Assembly: GCA_902803695.1 (NCBI GenBank)
Contig: CADCQX010000164.1
Span: forward strand, 1-6,697
Direction of reading: 5' to 3'
Length of the DNA: 6,697 nucleotides
From: Oscillospiraceae bacterium
GTDB taxonomy: Bacteria; Bacillota; Clostridia; Saccharofermentanales; Saccharofermentanaceae
The notes below the pieces were generated by a model, which ran no database searches, was not told where the DNA came from, and was given only the letters and a program-made list of their open reading frames with translations. Below are positions 5,489 to 6,697 of this stretch, in pieces. A program made the translations under genes and the position numbers. Every line of letters starts with the position of its first letter. Positions within the stretch are counted from its first letter, which is position 1.

Positions 5489-6697
5489 ATGAAGTCAAAT
5501 AAGATGGCGAAGCTCGCCTCGGTATTCCTTTCTGCATCGATAGCTGTTATGACTACTGCCTGTACAGTTGAATTCTCTGGTACTGAAGAAACACTCGAGT
5601 CAGTCGCAGGAATGTTAACAGAAATGCAGTCGGGTTCCAATGATCAGGATCAGGGAACAGAAATTTCTGTAGATCCGTCAGACAGTAATACAAATACTGA
5701 TATCGGCGGTAACACTGTCGAAAGCAACGAGAGCTTAAACGACATCACAGGTAATGAAGATATAGGACAGAATTCCGGAACAGGTAATTCAGGCACTTCG
5801 GGTTCTTCCGGAAACTCAGGTGTTATCTATGTAACTGTTACTCCGAACAAGCCTAATATGCCGGATAATAGTGGTCAGGTTAATAGTGGTACCAACGGTA
5901 CTGAAGCCGAGACAAGTTCAGGAAACAGCAATGCAGATGAACCGAAATCATCCGAGAGCAAAAGTACTGTAACCGCTACACCTACCCCTACGCTAAAAGT
6001 TACTTCCACTCCGAAGGCAACTCCTACGGCAACTCCGACGGCTAAACCAACTGCCACCCCTGAGGTACAAAGACCTCTTATCAAAGAAAATACATGCATC
6101 GTATTCGAGTATGTTTCGGGTCAGAGTCAGACCTATACTCTTGACTGCAAGCACGGAAATTTCAAGGTAGAACCGGGAAATAACGACATCCTTATCACTT
6201 TCAATGGCAACACCTTTGAACTGCCTATAACATGGAGTTTCAACTTAGGTGTTTGGCCATATGGCCCGGTCTATGTTCAGATAGACGGAAATGAGTATAT
6301 CTATATCGGAAGTTCTCTCCAGACGACCAGAGGATTCTACCATAACCTCAACATATATAAGATTACCGGAAACGAGGTCACCTATATAGCTTCTACAGAC
6401 GGATTATCCGTTCTCTCACAGAACATGAGTGACCCTAAATGTTTCGAAGCTTCGTTGAAGGAATCAGAGGAAAATGGTTTTGATCTCCGCGGATTATATG
6501 AGGTAGGTCCTGACGGAATACCTGTATTGATGGATGATGATCAGTGGTTCCTCGATGTCAGTGATGCAGTATCATTCCCTGAGGAAGTCTCAGGTTACGT
6601 AATCGTCAGTGAAACTGTGACAGGCGATACAGCATCTGTCTCTCCTGATGAATATGTCCGCCTGGTCGGAACGGACGGTATAACTTATCTGGATATC
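5489..6697 (+). CDS. Large secreted lipoprotein with Thr/Pro linker, function unknown, 3' end cut off
   Basis: 403 codons are visible with no stop before the window ends. A signal peptide (1-24) is followed by Cys25 in the context TTAC. The -3 position is Thr rather than the usual Leu, so lipidation is likely but the lipobox is not canonical. Residues 45-160 are low-complexity, rich in Ser, Asn, Gly, Asp and Thr. Residues 163-191 are a Thr-Pro linker, and a beta-rich region begins at about 198 (CIVFEYVSG, YTLDC, ITFNGNTFELPITWSF, VYVQIDGNEYIYIGSS, HNLNIYKITGNEVTYIAS). I do not recognise the C-terminal family; the layout is that of a cell-surface binding or structural protein held away from the membrane by a flexible stalk. 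GGAGGG at 5477-5482 lies six bases before the ATG, which fixes the start and signal peptide. It follows the M56 gene by 132 nt with no clear terminator between them, and also has its own promoter, so it may be co-transcribed, independent, or both. Confidence 0.88.
   Translation, partial: MKSNKMAKLASVFLSASIAVMTTACTVEFSGTEETLESVAGMLTEMQSGSNDQDQGTEISVDPSDSNTNTDIGGNTVESNESLNDITGNEDIGQNSGTGNSGTSGSSGNSGVIYVTVTPNKPNMPDNSGQVNSGTNGTEAETSSGNSNADEPKSSESKSTVTATPTPTLKVTSTPKATPTATPTAKPTATPEVQRPLIKENTCIVFEYVSGQSQTYTLDCKHGNFKVEPGNNDILITFNGNTFELPITWSFNLGVWPYGPVYVQIDGNEYIYIGSSLQTTRGFYHNLNIYKITGNEVTYIASTDGLSVLSQNMSDPKCFEASLKESEENGFDLRGLYEVGPDGIPVLMDDDQWFLDVSDAVSFPEEVSGYVIVSETVTGDTASVSPDEYVRLVGTDGITYLDI
5975..6061 (+). 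repeat. Thr-Pro-rich low-complexity repeat inside the lipoprotein gene
   Basis: Imperfect repeats of ACT/ACC-CCN triplets encode a linker of TPT, TPKATPT, ATPTAKPTAT type (residues 163-191). Such linkers typically join a surface anchor to a folded domain in Clostridia and can be sites of length variation between strains. The antisense frame gives a spurious Gly/Val-rich reading frame. Confidence 0.8.

Noticed and set aside
5875..6099. Minus-strand Gly/Val-rich open frame
   Set aside because: It is the antisense shadow of the Thr-Pro linker codons in the large lipoprotein gene.

Overview
The window looks like chromosomal DNA of an anaerobic, Gram-positive Clostridia-type bacterium (Bacillota). 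This rests on AGGAGG-type ribosome binding sites, several lipoproteins with low-complexity Thr/Pro/Glu/Ser linkers, sigma-A-like promoters, a BlaI/M56 regulatory pair and an oxygen/NO-detoxifying flavodiiron protein. The species cannot be named. No RNA genes, insertion sequences, CRISPR arrays or phage genes were seen.

Left half, minus strand. A flavodiiron protein gene starts at 1141 and runs off the left edge with 380 codons present. It is separated by a strong intrinsic terminator (about 1304-1345) from an upstream two-gene minus-strand unit. That unit encodes a DUF4349 lipoprotein with a C-terminal membrane anchor and a charged tail (3055-1874), and a small acidic lipoprotein whose start overlaps it by 14 nt (1887-1363).

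Centre. A 371-nt divergent intergenic region (3056-3426) holds two hairpin-forming inverted repeats and then a well-formed promoter (TTGACA-N17-TAGAAT). Two palindromes of the form TCTAC-N4-GTAGA flank or overlap this promoter and look like BlaI-family operators.

Right half, plus strand. A BlaI/MecI-family repressor (3427-3795) is followed after 7 nt by an M56 (BlaR1/MecR1-type) membrane metalloprotease (3803-5356). Its extracellular C-terminal sensor is not a penicillin-binding domain but a C-type-lectin-like domain. A large lipoprotein gene follows (5489 to the right edge, incomplete). It has its own promoter core, identical in its -35 and -10 hexamers to the repressor operon's, and no clear terminator separates it from the protease gene.

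Proposed logic (inference): an outside ligand binds the lectin-like domain, the cytoplasmic zinc protease is activated, the BlaI-like repressor is cleaved, and the autoregulated operon is derepressed. The S-F dipeptides at the positions expected for protease self-cleavage and repressor cleavage fit this model. The BlaR-type protease with a lectin-like sensor is the most notable item in the window.
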